This document shows, piece by piece, positions 27,574-36,519 of a DNA stretch of 64,000 bases (positions are counted from its first letter, which is position 1; each line of letters starts with the position of its first letter). The DNA lies in the NCBI RefSeq assembly GCF_000495475.1, contig NZ_ASGZ01000002.1, positions 1-64,000 of the forward strand, given 5' to 3'. The notes under the pieces are model-generated. The model was not told where the DNA came from, made no database searches, and was given only the letters and a program-made list of their open reading frames with translations. Origin of the DNA: Candidatus Halobonum tyrrellensis G22. Its GTDB lineage: Archaea; Halobacteriota; Halobacteria; Halobacteriales; Haloferacaceae. The position numbers were made by a program, and so were the translations under genes.

Positions 27574-28098
27574 ATGGCGACGAACGAACTCGATACGACC
27601 GTTCTCAACGACGACGTAACGCTCTCCCTGTCGGGACCGTGGGTGGCCTACTGGGCCCTCTTCCTGCGCGTCCTCGTCGGGTACTGGTTCCTCCACGCCG
27701 GCCTGACGAAGGTGCTGTTCGGCTTCAGCGCCGCGGGCTACCTCGGCGGTGCCAGCCGGGGAGCGATCACCGAACCGATCATGCAGGTGTTCGCCAACGG
27801 CGCCCTGCTGACGTTCACGAACTACGCGGTGGGGTGGGGCGAACTCCTCATCGGTCTCGGCCTGCTCGTGGGCGCGTTCGTCAGGCTGGCGTCCTTCTTC
27901 GGCGGCGTCCTGATGTTCTTCTTCTACTTCACCAACCACGGGTGGGCCAACGGGATGACCAACGGCGACCTCTGGGGGCTGCTGCTGTTCGTCACCCTGG
28001 CGATACTCGGCGCCGGCCGGGTGTGGGGCGTCGACGGGTACCTCGAGGACACGGAGTTCGTACGCGAGCACCGCTGGGCGCGCTACCTGCTCGGATAA
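27574..28098 (+). CDS. DoxX family membrane protein
   Basis: A 174-residue protein with four to five hydrophobic helices of the DoxX/DoxD type, including LRVLVGYWFLHAGLTKV near the N-terminus. DoxD is the large subunit of archaeal thiosulfate:quinone oxidoreductase, but most family members are uncharacterised redox-linked membrane proteins. A Shine-Dalgarno-like GGAGA lies 8 nt before ATG, unlike the leaderless genes around it. A small membrane protein follows 13 nt later in the same operon. Confidence 0.8.
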   Translation: MATNELDTTVLNDDVTLSLSGPWVAYWALFLRVLVGYWFLHAGLTKVLFGFSAAGYLGGASRGAITEPIMQVFANGALLTFTNYAVGWGELLIGLGLLVGAFVRLASFFGGVLMFFFYFTNHGWANGMTNGDLWGLLLFVTLAILGAGRVWGVDGYLEDTEFVREHRWARYLLG

Positions 28099-28111
28099 GG
28101 AGGAGACGACT

Positions 28112-28432
28112 ATGGCAACTATCGGAGACACGAGACAACTCGACACGGTGGATAGACTCGCGATGTACGGCGGGGGCGGTCTCGTCACGCTCGGCATCGT
28201 CGTGATGGGACTGATCAACGTCCTCGTAGGCTACGAGAGCCCGCTGTACGTCTACGAACTGACGAGCGGCGGCGAGACGACGACGGGGCAGGTGGTCGCA
28301 CCCGCGCTCGTACCCGAGGGGGCGACGGTCGTCGCGAGCCCGCTGTTCGGTCCGACGCTGCGGGCGTACGTCGTCGCGCTCGGACTGATCGTCTTCGGGC
28401 TGTACGGCGTCTACCGGCTGTTCGACGGCTGA
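28112..28432 (+). CDS. Small membrane protein of unknown function
   Basis: A 106-residue protein with two hydrophobic helices (about 20-40 and 82-102) enclosing a polar extracytoplasmic loop rich in Gly, Thr and Val. I recognise no family. A strong Shine-Dalgarno GGAGGAGA precedes ATG 28112, so it is clearly translated as the second gene of the doxX operon. It may be a small partner subunit of the DoxX protein; that is inferred from the tight linkage only. Confidence 0.7.
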   Translation: MATIGDTRQLDTVDRLAMYGGGGLVTLGIVVMGLINVLVGYESPLYVYELTSGGETTTGQVVAPALVPEGATVVASPLFGPTLRAYVVALGLIVFGLYGVYRLFDG

Positions 28433-28485
28433 ACGACCGACTCGGCCGCGGGCCGGACCGTCGAAACCGACGACGGCACCTGACC

Positions 28486-28502
28486 GCGGACGGCCGTTTT
28501 TC
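28486..28502 (+). terminator. Possible terminator after the doxX operon
   Basis: GC-rich CGGACGGCCG is followed by a run of five T at 28497-28501, the kind of T-tract at which haloarchaeal transcription ends. It lies 65 nt after the last plus-strand gene. Hairpin potential is weak. Confidence 0.35.
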
Positions 28503-28589
28503 CCGCGCCACCGACGCACCGCTCGGGAGCCGCGCGTCCCCACAGCCGACGGCGGCGAGGGACCGACGGGCGAGCGGACGCGACCCGGT

Positions 28590-29660
28590 CTACCCGTCGG
28601 CGGAGGAGTCGCCGGCCAACAGCGCCTCCACGTCGGCGTGTTCCGACAGCAGGCCGCTCATCCGGTCGACCGTCCGCGCCGACCGGGTTCGGCCGCTCCG
28701 GAGCACGGTCTCGGCGCGTTCGACCGCACCGAGCGTGTCCGTCTGGACCAACAGGACGGGGACGCCGTTCTCCTCGGCGGTGCCGAGCACCGACCCCGAG
28801 GGACGGACCCCGCCCGTGAGCACGAGGCACCGAACCCCCGCGGCTTCGAGCGCGGCGACGTGGATGTCCGAGCGGTCGCCGCCGGTGATCACCGCGGCGT
28901 CTTTCGTCCGCCGGAAGTACCGCAGGGCGGTGTCGCCGCCCATCGCGCCGACGACGAACCGTTCGACGACGCCGTCCGTCGGGACGTCGGTCAGCACCTC
29001 CGCGCCGAGTTCGTCCGCGAGCGTCTCGACGCTCACCCCCGCGAGGTCGGTCGCCCGCGGGACGACGCCGACGACCGGGACCCCCCGCCCTTCGAGGAAC
29101 GGGACGACCGTGTTCTCGACGTAGTCGTACTCGGCGTCGGCGACGCCGTTGAACACGACGCCAGCGAGTCGGTCGCCCACGCGGTCGGCGGCGTCGACGA
29201 TGGCGTCGACGTCGCGCGGGCCGTCGTAGCCCGCGACGAGGAGCACGTCCGCGTCGAGCATGTCGGCCACCTCGGGGTCGGTCAGCCCGACCACGCCGCC
29301 GGTGCCCATGTCGCCTTCGACGACGACGAACTCGTGGTCGGCGGCCTGCGCCTCGAACGCGCGGCGCACCCGTTCGGCGAGGTCCGCGGGGTCCTCCCGG
29401 CCCTTCAGCACCTGGTCGACGAACGTCGGCGAGTAGACCACCGGTTCGAGGTCCGCCGGGTCGACGCCCAACTCGAGCAGGTCGGCCGCGAGCGCGGGGT
29501 CGGTGTCGAACGTCTTGCCGGCGGTGCTCTCCAGGCGGGTCCCTTTCGGCTTGAGGTAGCCCACCGACCGGCCGCGCTCGCGCGCGAGTCGCGCGAGCGC
29601 GAGTGCGACCGCCGTCTTGCCGATACTCTCCTCCGTCGCGGTGACGAGCAGTGGTTTCAT
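28590..29660 (-). CDS. P-loop/DRTGG-domain protein (phosphotransacetylase-family annotation)
   Basis: A 356-residue protein. The N-terminal half is a BioD-like P-loop domain (VTATEESIGKTAVALALARL, with Walker A lysine and threonine), and the middle/C-terminal part is a DRTGG domain (about 215-325). The same pair of domains occurs as the N-terminal regulatory part of some bacterial phosphotransacetylases, hence common annotation, but the catalytic phosphotransacetylase domain is absent. Its ATG overlaps the stop of acd (ATGA), so it is co-translated with the acetyl-CoA synthetase and probably regulates or assists it. Confidence 0.78.
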   Translation of the reverse strand: MKPLLVTATEESIGKTAVALALARLARERGRSVGYLKPKGTRLESTAGKTFDTDPALAADLLELGVDPADLEPVVYSPTFVDQVLKGREDPADLAERVRRAFEAQAADHEFVVVEGDMGTGGVVGLTDPEVADMLDADVLLVAGYDGPRDVDAIVDAADRVGDRLAGVVFNGVADAEYDYVENTVVPFLEGRGVPVVGVVPRATDLAGVSVETLADELGAEVLTDVPTDGVVERFVVGAMGGDTALRYFRRTKDAAVITGGDRSDIHVAALEAAGVRCLVLTGGVRPSGSVLGTAEENGVPVLLVQTDTLGAVERAETVLRSGRTRSARTVDRMSGLLSEHADVEALLAGDSSADG

Positions 29661-31759
29661 AGTTGGGTTGGGTTGACCGTGAGCCTGATGTCGACCGCCT
29701 GCGCGCCGTCGGGGAGCGCGACCAGCGGGTTGATGTCGAGTTCCTCTATCGCCGGGAAGTCGGTGACGAGTTGCGAGAGTCGCTGGATCGCCTCGACCAC
29801 CGCGTCGACGTCCGTCGAGTCGCGCCCGCGCGCGCCGCGCAACAGCGGCGCCGAGTCGATCTCCTCGGTCATCGTCCGCGCCTCCCGTTCGCTGACGGGC
29901 GCGACGCGGAACGAGGAGTCTTCGAGGATCTCGACGAAGATGCCGCCGAGTCCGAAGAGGAGGAGCGGCCCGAACTGCGGGTCGCGGTTCATCCCGACGA
30001 TGGTCTCGACGCCCGCGTCGATGTCGACCGACTCCTGCACCTGGACGCCGAGGACGGTGGCGTCCGACTGGTAGTTGTGCGCGCGCGCGACCAGCGTCTC
30101 GAACGTGTCGTACACCTCGTCGTTCGGAACGCCGACGCGGACGCCGCCGATGTCCGACTTGTGGAGGATGTCGGGGCTGACGATCTTCATCACGACCGGG
30201 CCGTCGTAGCGCCGGGCGACCGCCTCGGCGTCGGTCGGGTCCGTGAGGATCTCGCCTCTGGGCGTGTCGATGCCGTACGCGTCGAGGAGGTCCATCGCCT
30301 CGACGCCGAGGCGGTTGTTCTCGCGGCGCTCGACCGATTCGAGCACCTCCCGGGCGCGCTCGCGGTCGACGTCGAACTCGGCGGGCGCGTCGTACTCGCG
30401 TTCGCTGATCGCTCGGTAGCGCGCGAGCGCGTCGAGGCTCCGCACCGCCCGCGCGGGGTCGAAGTAGTTGGGGATGCCGTCGTCGTCGAGCGCGCGCGCG
30501 GCCGCCGTCGCGCGCTCGCCGCCCATCAGACACGTCACGAGCGGCTTGTCGTGGGCGGCGTCACACTCGCGGATCACCGCCGCGAGGTCGGCGTAGTCGA
30601 ACGTCGCGGTGGGACAGGCGATCACCACCGCGCCGCCCACGCCGTCGTCGCGGAGGACGGTGTCGAGCGTGTCGCGGAACCGGTCGACGGTGGCGTCGCC
30701 GATCAGGTCGAGCGGGTTGTCCGCGCCCGTCTCGTCGGGGAGCACCGCGCGGAGGTCCGCGCGCGTCGACTCCGCGAACGAGGCGAGCGAGAGGTCGGAG
30801 GCGCCGATGGCGTCGGTCGCCATCACGCCCGGCCCGCCCGCGTTCGTGACGACCGCCACGTCGTCGGTGTCGGGCAGCGGCTGGCCCGACAGCACCTGCG
30901 CGAAGTCGAACAGTTCCTCGACCGTCTCGACGCGGATGGCGCCCGCCTGGTCCATCCCCGCCTCGTAGGCGCGTTCGCTCCCCGCGATGGCACCGGTGTG
31001 CGAGGAGGCCGCCTGCGCGCCCGCGTCGGTCCACCCGGACTTGACGACGACCAGCGGGGTGTTGCCGGTCGTCTCGCGGGCGGTCTCGATGAACGCCCGG
31101 CCGTCGGAGACGTCCTCCAAGTAGCCCAACACCACCGAGGTGTCGGGGTCGTCGCCCCAGTGGTCGACGAAGTCCACCTCGTCGAGCACCGTCTTGTTGC
31201 CCAGCGAGACGATGTCCTTGAACCCGAGCCCGCGCTCCTCGGCCCAGCTCAGGACCGCCGTGATGAACGCGCCCGACTGGCTCATAAAGGAGATGTCGCC
31301 GGGGAGCGCCATCGTCGGCGCGAACGTCGCGTTCAGCCCCGCGGGCGTGCTGAGGACCCCGATGGAGTTCGGTCCAACGAGGTCGAGGTCGTACTCGTCG
31401 GCGACCGCCCGCAGGTCGCGCTCGCGGGCGGCGCCCTCGCCGCCGGTCTCGCCGAACCCCGCGGTGATCACCACGACGCTCTCGACGCCGGCCTCGGCGG
31501 CCTCGCGGACCGCATCGACCGCCACCGCCGCCGGCACGACGACGACGGCGACGTCGACGGGGTCGGGGACCGACCCCACGTCGGGGTAGCACTCCCGGTC
31601 GAGCACCCGGTCGCGGCCGGGGTTGACCGGCACCGCCTCGCCGTCGAAGTCGGCGAGCAGGTTCTCCATGAGGGCGCGGCCGACGGAGTCCGCGCGGTCG
31701 GTCGCGCCGACCACGGCGACCCGGTCGGGGTCGAACATCCCGGAGAGCCCGCCGCTCAT
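29657..31759 (-). CDS. acd: ADP-forming acetate/acyl-CoA synthetase, fused alpha-beta
   Basis: A 700-residue single-chain ACD that converts acyl-CoA, ADP and phosphate to acid, CoA and ATP, the archaeal route of acetate formation with ATP gain. A CoA-binding domain is at about 8-135 (VAVVGATDRADSVG), the ligase domain has the phosphohistidine His254 in ASSHTGAIAGSE, and an ATP-grasp domain lies at about 480-690 (GPVVMKIVSPDILHKSD). The haloarchaeal fusion order is typical. The GPNS motif replaces the more usual GPNC. It is co-translated with the downstream DRTGG-domain protein. Confidence 0.9.
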   Translation of the reverse strand: MSGGLSGMFDPDRVAVVGATDRADSVGRALMENLLADFDGEAVPVNPGRDRVLDRECYPDVGSVPDPVDVAVVVVPAAVAVDAVREAAEAGVESVVVITAGFGETGGEGAARERDLRAVADEYDLDLVGPNSIGVLSTPAGLNATFAPTMALPGDISFMSQSGAFITAVLSWAEERGLGFKDIVSLGNKTVLDEVDFVDHWGDDPDTSVVLGYLEDVSDGRAFIETARETTGNTPLVVVKSGWTDAGAQAASSHTGAIAGSERAYEAGMDQAGAIRVETVEELFDFAQVLSGQPLPDTDDVAVVTNAGGPGVMATDAIGASDLSLASFAESTRADLRAVLPDETGADNPLDLIGDATVDRFRDTLDTVLRDDGVGGAVVIACPTATFDYADLAAVIRECDAAHDKPLVTCLMGGERATAAARALDDDGIPNYFDPARAVRSLDALARYRAISEREYDAPAEFDVDRERAREVLESVERRENNRLGVEAMDLLDAYGIDTPRGEILTDPTDAEAVARRYDGPVVMKIVSPDILHKSDIGGVRVGVPNDEVYDTFETLVARAHNYQSDATVLGVQVQESVDIDAGVETIVGMNRDPQFGPLLLFGLGGIFVEILEDSSFRVAPVSEREARTMTEEIDSAPLLRGARGRDSTDVDAVVEAIQRLSQLVTDFPAIEELDINPLVALPDGAQAVDIRLTVNPTQL

Positions 31760-31941
31760 CGGGCGCTGGGAGTGACGGCGGGCGGCACCCCCACGCGGGG
31801 GGACGAGCCGGCCGTCGCGGCCCGCGTCGCTTCCCGTCGCGACCCCTGCGGCCGCGGCAACTCCTCGGCCCCCTCACCGCCCCCGTCGTCGGGGGGGATC
31901 GGGTCCTCGCTCGTCTCGTCGCTCGCACGCTTCGGTCGCAT
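31756..31941 (-). CDS. Candidate 61-residue leader ORF before acd
   Basis: ATG 31941 lies about 30 nt after a TATA-like GGTATTAACC on the minus strand, the expected leaderless start, and the stop overlaps acd ATG (ATGA at 31759). The peptide is Pro/Arg/Glu-rich and predicted disordered, with an acidic first third (DETSEDPIPPDD) and a basic tail. It might be a real small protein or only a translated leader giving coupled initiation of acd. Confidence 0.45.
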   Translation of the reverse strand: MRPKRASDETSEDPIPPDDGGGEGAEELPRPQGSRREATRAATAGSSPRVGVPPAVTPSAR

Positions 31942-32136
31942 GGGTACTGGGTGGTTCGCCCGACGGCGGTTAATACCTCACCCGCGTTCCGACCGGACGG
32001 GAACCGCCGCTGGGACGCGTCACCGCGACCCGGTCGGCGGTCGGTCGCCGACCGCGGAACGGCCGGGGAGGCGGCGTTCTCAGCCGTTCGGAACGGACGC
32101 CCTCATTTATTATACGAGGGACGAGTACCACGGACG

Positions 32137-32301
32137 ATGGATGGGGAGACGGAGTACGTGTTCGACTGCCCCGCGTGCGGGGAGTCGCTGGAGGTGAACG
32201 GTTCGATGCGTGACGCCCTCCTGGAGAAAGGCTGCGTCGTCTGCGGGTCGTCGCTCACCCCCGAAGCGTTCACGAAGACGACGTCGACCGAGTCGACCTG
32301 A
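32137..32301 (+). CDS. Small zinc-ribbon protein, DUF7560-like
   Basis: A 54-residue protein with two knuckles, CPAC (about 11-14) and CVVC (about 33-36), that would bind one Zn2+. It resembles the short haloarchaeal zinc-ribbon proteins grouped as DUF7560 (from memory, not searched). A TATA-like TTTATTATACG (32105-32115) precedes ATG 32137 by about 26 nt, so the mRNA is leaderless. Such micro-proteins in haloarchaea are often regulatory; the role of this one is unknown. Confidence 0.75.
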   Translation: MDGETEYVFDCPACGESLEVNGSMRDALLEKGCVVCGSSLTPEAFTKTTSTEST

Positions 32302-32402
32302 GCCGCCCGACGGCGGCCGGCCGGCGCCCCGAGCCGTCGGCGCCGGTCGCCGGCTCTCGAAACAGGTATTAAGTAGTCGTCGCGTGCTTGCTAACGCGAA
32401 CG

Positions 32403-32870
32403 ATGAGTCTAGGCCCGCAAACCGAGCTGTCACGGGAGGAGACCGACGCGTTCCTCGGCGAACGCGAGACGGGTGTCCTCTCGCTCGCGCTCGACAACGA
32501 ACCGTACGCGGTTCCCGTCTCGTACGGTTACGACGCCGGCGCTCGGAAGTTCTATCTCCGACTGGTCTCGACGCCCGAAAGCGAGAAGCGGCGGTTCCTC
32601 GCGTCGACGCCGCAGGCGCGTCTCGTCGTCTACGAGGAGGAGGGCGACGTCTACCGGAGCGTCGTCGTCGTCGGCCGCCTCGAGGAGATAGCCCGCGACG
32701 AGTTGACCGTCGAGCACGTCGAACAGTACGGCGAGGCCAAGCGGCCGCTGTTCGAGATCTGGGGGCAGGCGAAGCGGGACCTCGACATCAAGCTCTACCA
32801 ACTGGTCCCCGAGCAGGTGACCGGGCGGCGGATCGCCGTCGACCGGGGCGACGACGCCCCGAAGTCGTAA
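32403..32870 (+). CDS. Pyridoxamine 5'-phosphate oxidase-like flavin-binding protein
   Basis: A 155-residue split-barrel protein of the PNPOx-like family. N-terminal FLGERETGVLSLALDNEPYAVPVSYGYD is the usual opening of the haloarchaeal flavin-binding members. It probably binds FMN or F420-like flavin as a dimer; substrate unknown. ATG 32403 follows a TATA-like GGTATTAAG (32364-32372) by about 30 nt and is preferred to the upstream TTG/other start. Confidence 0.82.
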   Translation: MSLGPQTELSREETDAFLGERETGVLSLALDNEPYAVPVSYGYDAGARKFYLRLVSTPESEKRRFLASTPQARLVVYEEEGDVYRSVVVVGRLEEIARDELTVEHVEQYGEAKRPLFEIWGQAKRDLDIKLYQLVPEQVTGRRIAVDRGDDAPKS

Positions 32871-32976
32871 CGCGGCTCCCGTTTCGGCTCCGCTACCCGG
32901 GGGCGGTCTCCGGGCGCGTCGTCCCGCAGTCGCGCGGTATACTCAAGTAGTCACGCCGGCAACCGTCGGTCGATTC

Positions 32977-33612
32977 ATGGCGTCCGGGATCCGAGCCACG
33001 GTGGAGTTCGACGACGCCGACGTCTGCCCGCTGGCGGGGCTGTCGGCGGCGGCGGGGACGACCATCGACTCGGTGACGGCCAACGTCTGCCCGACCGACG
33101 ACGCCGAGAGCGTGACCGAGTTCTCGCTCGACGCCGACCACGACCCCGCTATCGACGTGACGCCCGTGTTCTCGGGGGGGCCGACCCGGCGCTACCGGCT
33201 GGTCCACGACGAGGGGGTGACCTGCCCCTGTGAGTGTCTCGGGTCGTCCGGCTGTCCGGTCGCGCGCTACACCGCCCGCGAGGGGTCGCTGACGCTCGTG
33301 TTTCACGCCGCCGACTACGACGAACTCCGCGAGGTGGTCGCCGACCTCCGCGAGCGGTTCCCGGGGATGGACATCAAGCGGTTCGTCCGCTCGCCCGGCG
33401 CCGACGGGTCGCGCGACGGCGTGTTCGTCGACCGGGGGAAGCTCACCCCACGACAACTGGAGGTGCTGGAGACGGCCTACGAGATGGGCTACTTCGAGCG
33501 CCCCCGCCGCGCCAACGCGACCGAGGTGGCCGCCGCGCTCGATATCTCCGCCTCGACGTTCGGTGAACATCTCGCGGCGGCGGAGACGAAACTGCTCGGC
33601 GACGTGCTGTGA
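32977..33612 (+). CDS. HTH_10 (bacterio-opsin activator-like) regulator
   Basis: A 211-residue regulator. The C-terminal HTH_10 domain (about 150-208) has LTPRQLEVLETAYEMGYFERPR and the recognition region ISASTFGEHLAAAETKLL, as in the Bat/DmsR group. The N-terminal sensor has an unusual Cys pattern (CPLAG, VCPTD, CPCEC, GCPVARY), with seven cysteines that could bind a metal or respond to redox state. No target is visible beside it. Confidence 0.83.
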   Translation: MASGIRATVEFDDADVCPLAGLSAAAGTTIDSVTANVCPTDDAESVTEFSLDADHDPAIDVTPVFSGGPTRRYRLVHDEGVTCPCECLGSSGCPVARYTAREGSLTLVFHAADYDELREVVADLRERFPGMDIKRFVRSPGADGSRDGVFVDRGKLTPRQLEVLETAYEMGYFERPRRANATEVAAALDISASTFGEHLAAAETKLLGDVL

Positions 33613-33664
33613 GCGCCGGGCGGCACGACTGATAAACCCACCCCGATGCTGGGGGCGACCGCTC

Positions 33665-34108
33665 GTGCCCGCCGAGCGACTACGACCGAGCGTGACCGAC
33701 CACTCGCCCGCGGTGTCGACAGGTCGACCCGAGCGGTCGCCGACCCCGACCGACGCCGAGAGCACCGACCGTCTCCTCGACGCCCTCGACGACGACGACT
33801 GCCGTGCGGTCCTCCGCGCGGTCGGCGACCGAGCGCTGTCGACGAGCGAGATAGCCGACGCCTGCGACCTGCCGCTGTCGACCGCCTACCGGAAGGTCGA
33901 CGCGCTCACGGAGGCGGGCCTGCTCGACGAACGGACCCGGGTCCGTCGGTCGGGGCGACACGCCAGCGAGTACGTCCGCGCCGCCGAGGCGGTCGTCGCG
34001 TCGTTCGACGGCGCCGACGGACTCGACCTGCGGCTCCTCGGAGCGGACGGTGACGACCGCTTCGGCGACGCGCGCGCCGGCGGCCGGGCCGCGCCGGCCG
34101 ACGACTGA
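33665..34108 (+). CDS. ArsR-like winged-helix regulator
   Basis: A 147-residue protein with a winged helix at about 45-110 (LDDDDCRAVLRAVGDRALSTSEIADACDLPLSTAYRKVDAL). A TATA-like GATAAACC (33631-33638) places the transcript start at about 33662, just before GTG 33665; GTG 33692 is an alternative giving 138 residues. The C-terminal part carries LDLRLLGADGDDRFGD and an Arg/Ala-rich tail. Ligand and targets are unknown. Confidence 0.7.
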   Translation: MPAERLRPSVTDHSPAVSTGRPERSPTPTDAESTDRLLDALDDDDCRAVLRAVGDRALSTSEIADACDLPLSTAYRKVDALTEAGLLDERTRVRRSGRHASEYVRAAEAVVASFDGADGLDLRLLGADGDDRFGDARAGGRAAPADD

Positions 34109-34385
34109 GTAGGGGAAACCGAACGTCGACTGGCCGTCCCGCGTTCTCCTCGCCGGGGCGTGGCTCCGGGACGAACGGCTCGGCGACCCCTGCGAGAGGC
34201 CGTTGACGAACCGGAGCGCGACCGGTCCGTCGACGCGGTCGGCGGCGACGCGGCGGGCGTCGCCGACGACGAGGCCGAAACGCGGCAGGTCCGCCACCGG
34301 TCCCGGGCCGACCCCGACGCGGGCCGGTGCGCTCGCCCGACGGCGGGCCACCACGCCTAACCCGGTCGCGGGCGACCCGGCGGAT

Positions 34386-34676
34386 GTGACAGACCACCAC
34401 CTGCAGGACGCCCGCGACGCGGTCGACCGCGCGACCGAGACGGCGGACGGGCCGGTCCGCGAGACGCTCCACTCGGTCCAAGACGCCATCGAGGCGCTCG
34501 GCCAGGCGGAGGGGACGGACGAGCCGTCCGACGAGTCGGACGAACTCGACGCGATCCAACAACAGCTCCGCGGCGCCGAAGACGAGGCGGGCGAGGAGAC
34601 GACCGCCGATATCCGCGAGGCGCGCGACGCGTTCGCCGACTACCGCGAACAGCGCGACACCGAACTCTCCCAGTAG
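34386..34676 (+). CDS. Small acidic helical protein of unknown function
   Basis: A 96-residue very acidic protein, with heptad-like helices (LQDARDAVDRATETADGPVR, then IREARDAFADYREQ), likely a short helical bundle or coiled coil. It resembles a family of small haloarchaeal proteins of unknown function. GTG 34386 is chosen because a TATA-like GCCTAACCC lies about 27 nt upstream. The 277 bp before it contain no convincing gene. Confidence 0.6.
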   Translation: MTDHHLQDARDAVDRATETADGPVRETLHSVQDAIEALGQAEGTDEPSDESDELDAIQQQLRGAEDEAGEETTADIREARDAFADYREQRDTELSQ

Positions 34677-34769
34677 TCCGGTAGCGCGACCGCTCGCGAC
34701 AGTAGGTCCGTCTCGATCCGTTCGAAGAAGAGGAAGGGGAAGCGCGGTCGACCGAACCGGCCGGTCAGG

Positions 34770-35159
34770 TCAGTCCTCTCGCCACTTGATGACTTCCTCG
34801 GAGCCGCAGTCGGGGCACTCCTCGGGGAGCCCGTCTTCGAGTTCGCCCATCTCGCCGCAGTTCTCACACCGCCACATGATGTACCCCTCGCCGAACTCCT
34901 GCCCCGGGTCGTGCTCCTGTTCGGAGCCGTAGAGGTTCTCGTCGTTGGTCTCGGCGGCCTGCGCGCTCTCGTCGTCGGGGACCGACACCTCCGCGTGTCC
35001 CTCGTCGTCGACGCTCTCTATCTCCGCGTTGGTGTCGACCTCGAACCCCTCGCTGGTGAGTCCGTCGATGACGCCCAGCCGGTTGCCCTCGTGGTCGTAG
35101 ACGACGGAGCCAGTCTCGATCGGGATCGGGTCGTCGGACGCGTCCGGGGAGTCACTCAT
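34770..35159 (-). CDS. Rubredoxin-like zinc-ribbon protein, DUF7130-like
   Basis: A 129-residue protein. The N-terminal half is a PRC-barrel-like or SH3-like segment (SVVYDHEGNRLGVIDGL), and the C-terminal half is a rubredoxin-like zinc ribbon with CENCGEMG and CPDCGSEEV. Two CxxC knuckles would hold Zn2+ or Fe. This layout is common in a small haloarchaeal family (DUF7130 from memory). The function is unknown. Confidence 0.75.
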   Translation of the reverse strand: MSDSPDASDDPIPIETGSVVYDHEGNRLGVIDGLTSEGFEVDTNAEIESVDDEGHAEVSVPDDESAQAAETNDENLYGSEQEHDPGQEFGEGYIMWRCENCGEMGELEDGLPEECPDCGSEEVIKWRED

Positions 35160-35306
35160 ACCTCCGCTTGGTGCGGGACACGATTTACGTTAACGGCCGC
35201 ACGGTGGTCCGGTCCGCCCGGGTCGACCGCCGCGCTCCATCGCCCCGGTCCGGCCGTCGTCGGCGGACCGACCCAGCGGGTCGGGGACGCGGTCGGCGGC
35301 GTCGGC

Positions 35307-35939
35307 TCACCTGGGCGTGTCGTACGCGTCGAGCGTCAGGTCCGACGGGTCGAGGGTGTAGTAGCGCTCCCAGGCGGGCGCGAGGCTCACGACGCGACAG
35401 CCCGCGACCTCCGTCTCGTGGTGTTCGTGGTGGTGACCGACGAGACAGAGGTCGGGGTCGAGCGCGTCGATCAGACCGTCGACGTGCTCACAGCCCGGGT
35501 CGTAGCCGTAGTACAGCAGGCCGTGGGGCGCCTCGTGGGTGACGAGCACGTCCACGTCGTCGAGTTCCGCCAACCGTTCGACGTCGTCGCGGACGAAGTG
35601 TCGCCGCCGGTCGCCCGCGAGTTCCGACCGCGGCTTGTCGTACTGGGTGGGCGCGTAGTTGCCCGACAGGCCGGCGACGCGCACCCCCTCCACGTCGGCC
35701 GCGGTGCTCGCGAGCAGGTGAGCGTTGCAGACGCCGTCGGGCGTCTCGCCCGCCCGGAGCGCGTCGACGGTGTCGTACGCCTCGTTGTTGCCCGCGACGA
35801 ACCACGTCTCGACGGGGAGGTCGTACCACAGCAGGTCGCCGGCCTGGACCGCGACGTCGGCGTCGGCGGCGTCGTATGCGGCCGACAGCGCCGCGCGCTT
35901 GTCCGCCTCGTCGGCGTGTGCGTCCCCGAGTACCAGCAT
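35307..35939 (-). CDS. Calcineurin-like metallophosphoesterase
   Basis: A 210-residue metallophosphoesterase of YfcE/MJ0936-like size. Metal-site motifs are visible as LGDAHAD (about 4-10), QAGDLLW (about 32-38), AGNNEAYD (GNxE variant, about 49-56), VTHEAPHG (about 133-140) and GHHHEHH (about 168-174). Together these form the binuclear metal centre. The substrate is probably a phosphodiester or phosphomonoester; the physiological target is unknown. Confidence 0.83.
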   Translation of the reverse strand: MLVLGDAHADEADKRAALSAAYDAADADVAVQAGDLLWYDLPVETWFVAGNNEAYDTVDALRAGETPDGVCNAHLLASTAADVEGVRVAGLSGNYAPTQYDKPRSELAGDRRRHFVRDDVERLAELDDVDVLVTHEAPHGLLYYGYDPGCEHVDGLIDALDPDLCLVGHHHEHHETEVAGCRVVSLAPAWERYYTLDPSDLTLDAYDTPR

Positions 35940-36127
35940 CGGCGGGGGTTGGGTCCCGGCCGGGGTAACCCCTCCGACGGGAGCGGGGATGAGAGGGGCG
36001 CCGCCGAGGGCGGGAGCGGTCGGCGTCGGTCGTCGCGCGCCGGCTGCGGGTCGCGACCCGCCCGGTTCCGGTCACGACGCCCCGCCCGCCGTAGAACGTA
36101 TCCGAACGGCGGCCCCACGTGCGGGTG

Positions 36128-36517
36128 ATGGCTCCCGACAGTCCCGACGCGGACGACGGGCGTACCGACGGCCGGACGCTCCAGTACACCACGGACGCGT
36201 GGACCGCCGAGAGCTTCGTCGACGACGCGAACGCGTACGTCGGCCACCCGCCCGAGTCGGAGTCGGAGGGCGACGGCGGACTGCTCCGGGTCGGCTTCCG
36301 CGACGACGACGAGGACCTCACCGAGGTGTCCGGCGAGGAGTTCCGCGAGGAGTTCGACGAGAAGGGGTTGGCGCTGGTCCGGTCGCCCGACGGGTCGGGC
36401 GTCGAGGGCGACCGGCCGCTCGCGCTGGTCGAACGGTCCGAGGTGAGCGAGGAGGCGGACGCCGACGCGTTCGAAGCGGGCGCCGAACTCGTGGACGTCG
36501 ACGAGGCGAGGGAGTAG
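36128..36517 (+). CDS. Acidic protein of unknown function
   Basis: A 129-residue acidic protein containing LQYTTDAWTAESFVDDANAY and ending in short beta-like segments (EFDEKGLALV, LALVERSE). I recognise no family; the residues suggest a small alpha/beta domain. It is separated by 2 nt from the uracil-DNA glycosylase-like gene, so the two are probably co-transcribed and may share a repair or nucleic-acid context. ATG 36128 is preferred to GTG 36119. Confidence 0.6.
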   Translation: MAPDSPDADDGRTDGRTLQYTTDAWTAESFVDDANAYVGHPPESESEGDGGLLRVGFRDDDEDLTEVSGEEFREEFDEKGLALVRSPDGSGVEGDRPLALVERSEVSEEADADAFEAGAELVDVDEARE

Positions 36518-36519
36518 GG

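Noticed and set aside
28590-30533. Longer frame upstream of the DRTGG protein
   Set aside because: The additional N-terminal part is an Arg-rich shadow of acd; ATG 29660 overlaps the acd stop.
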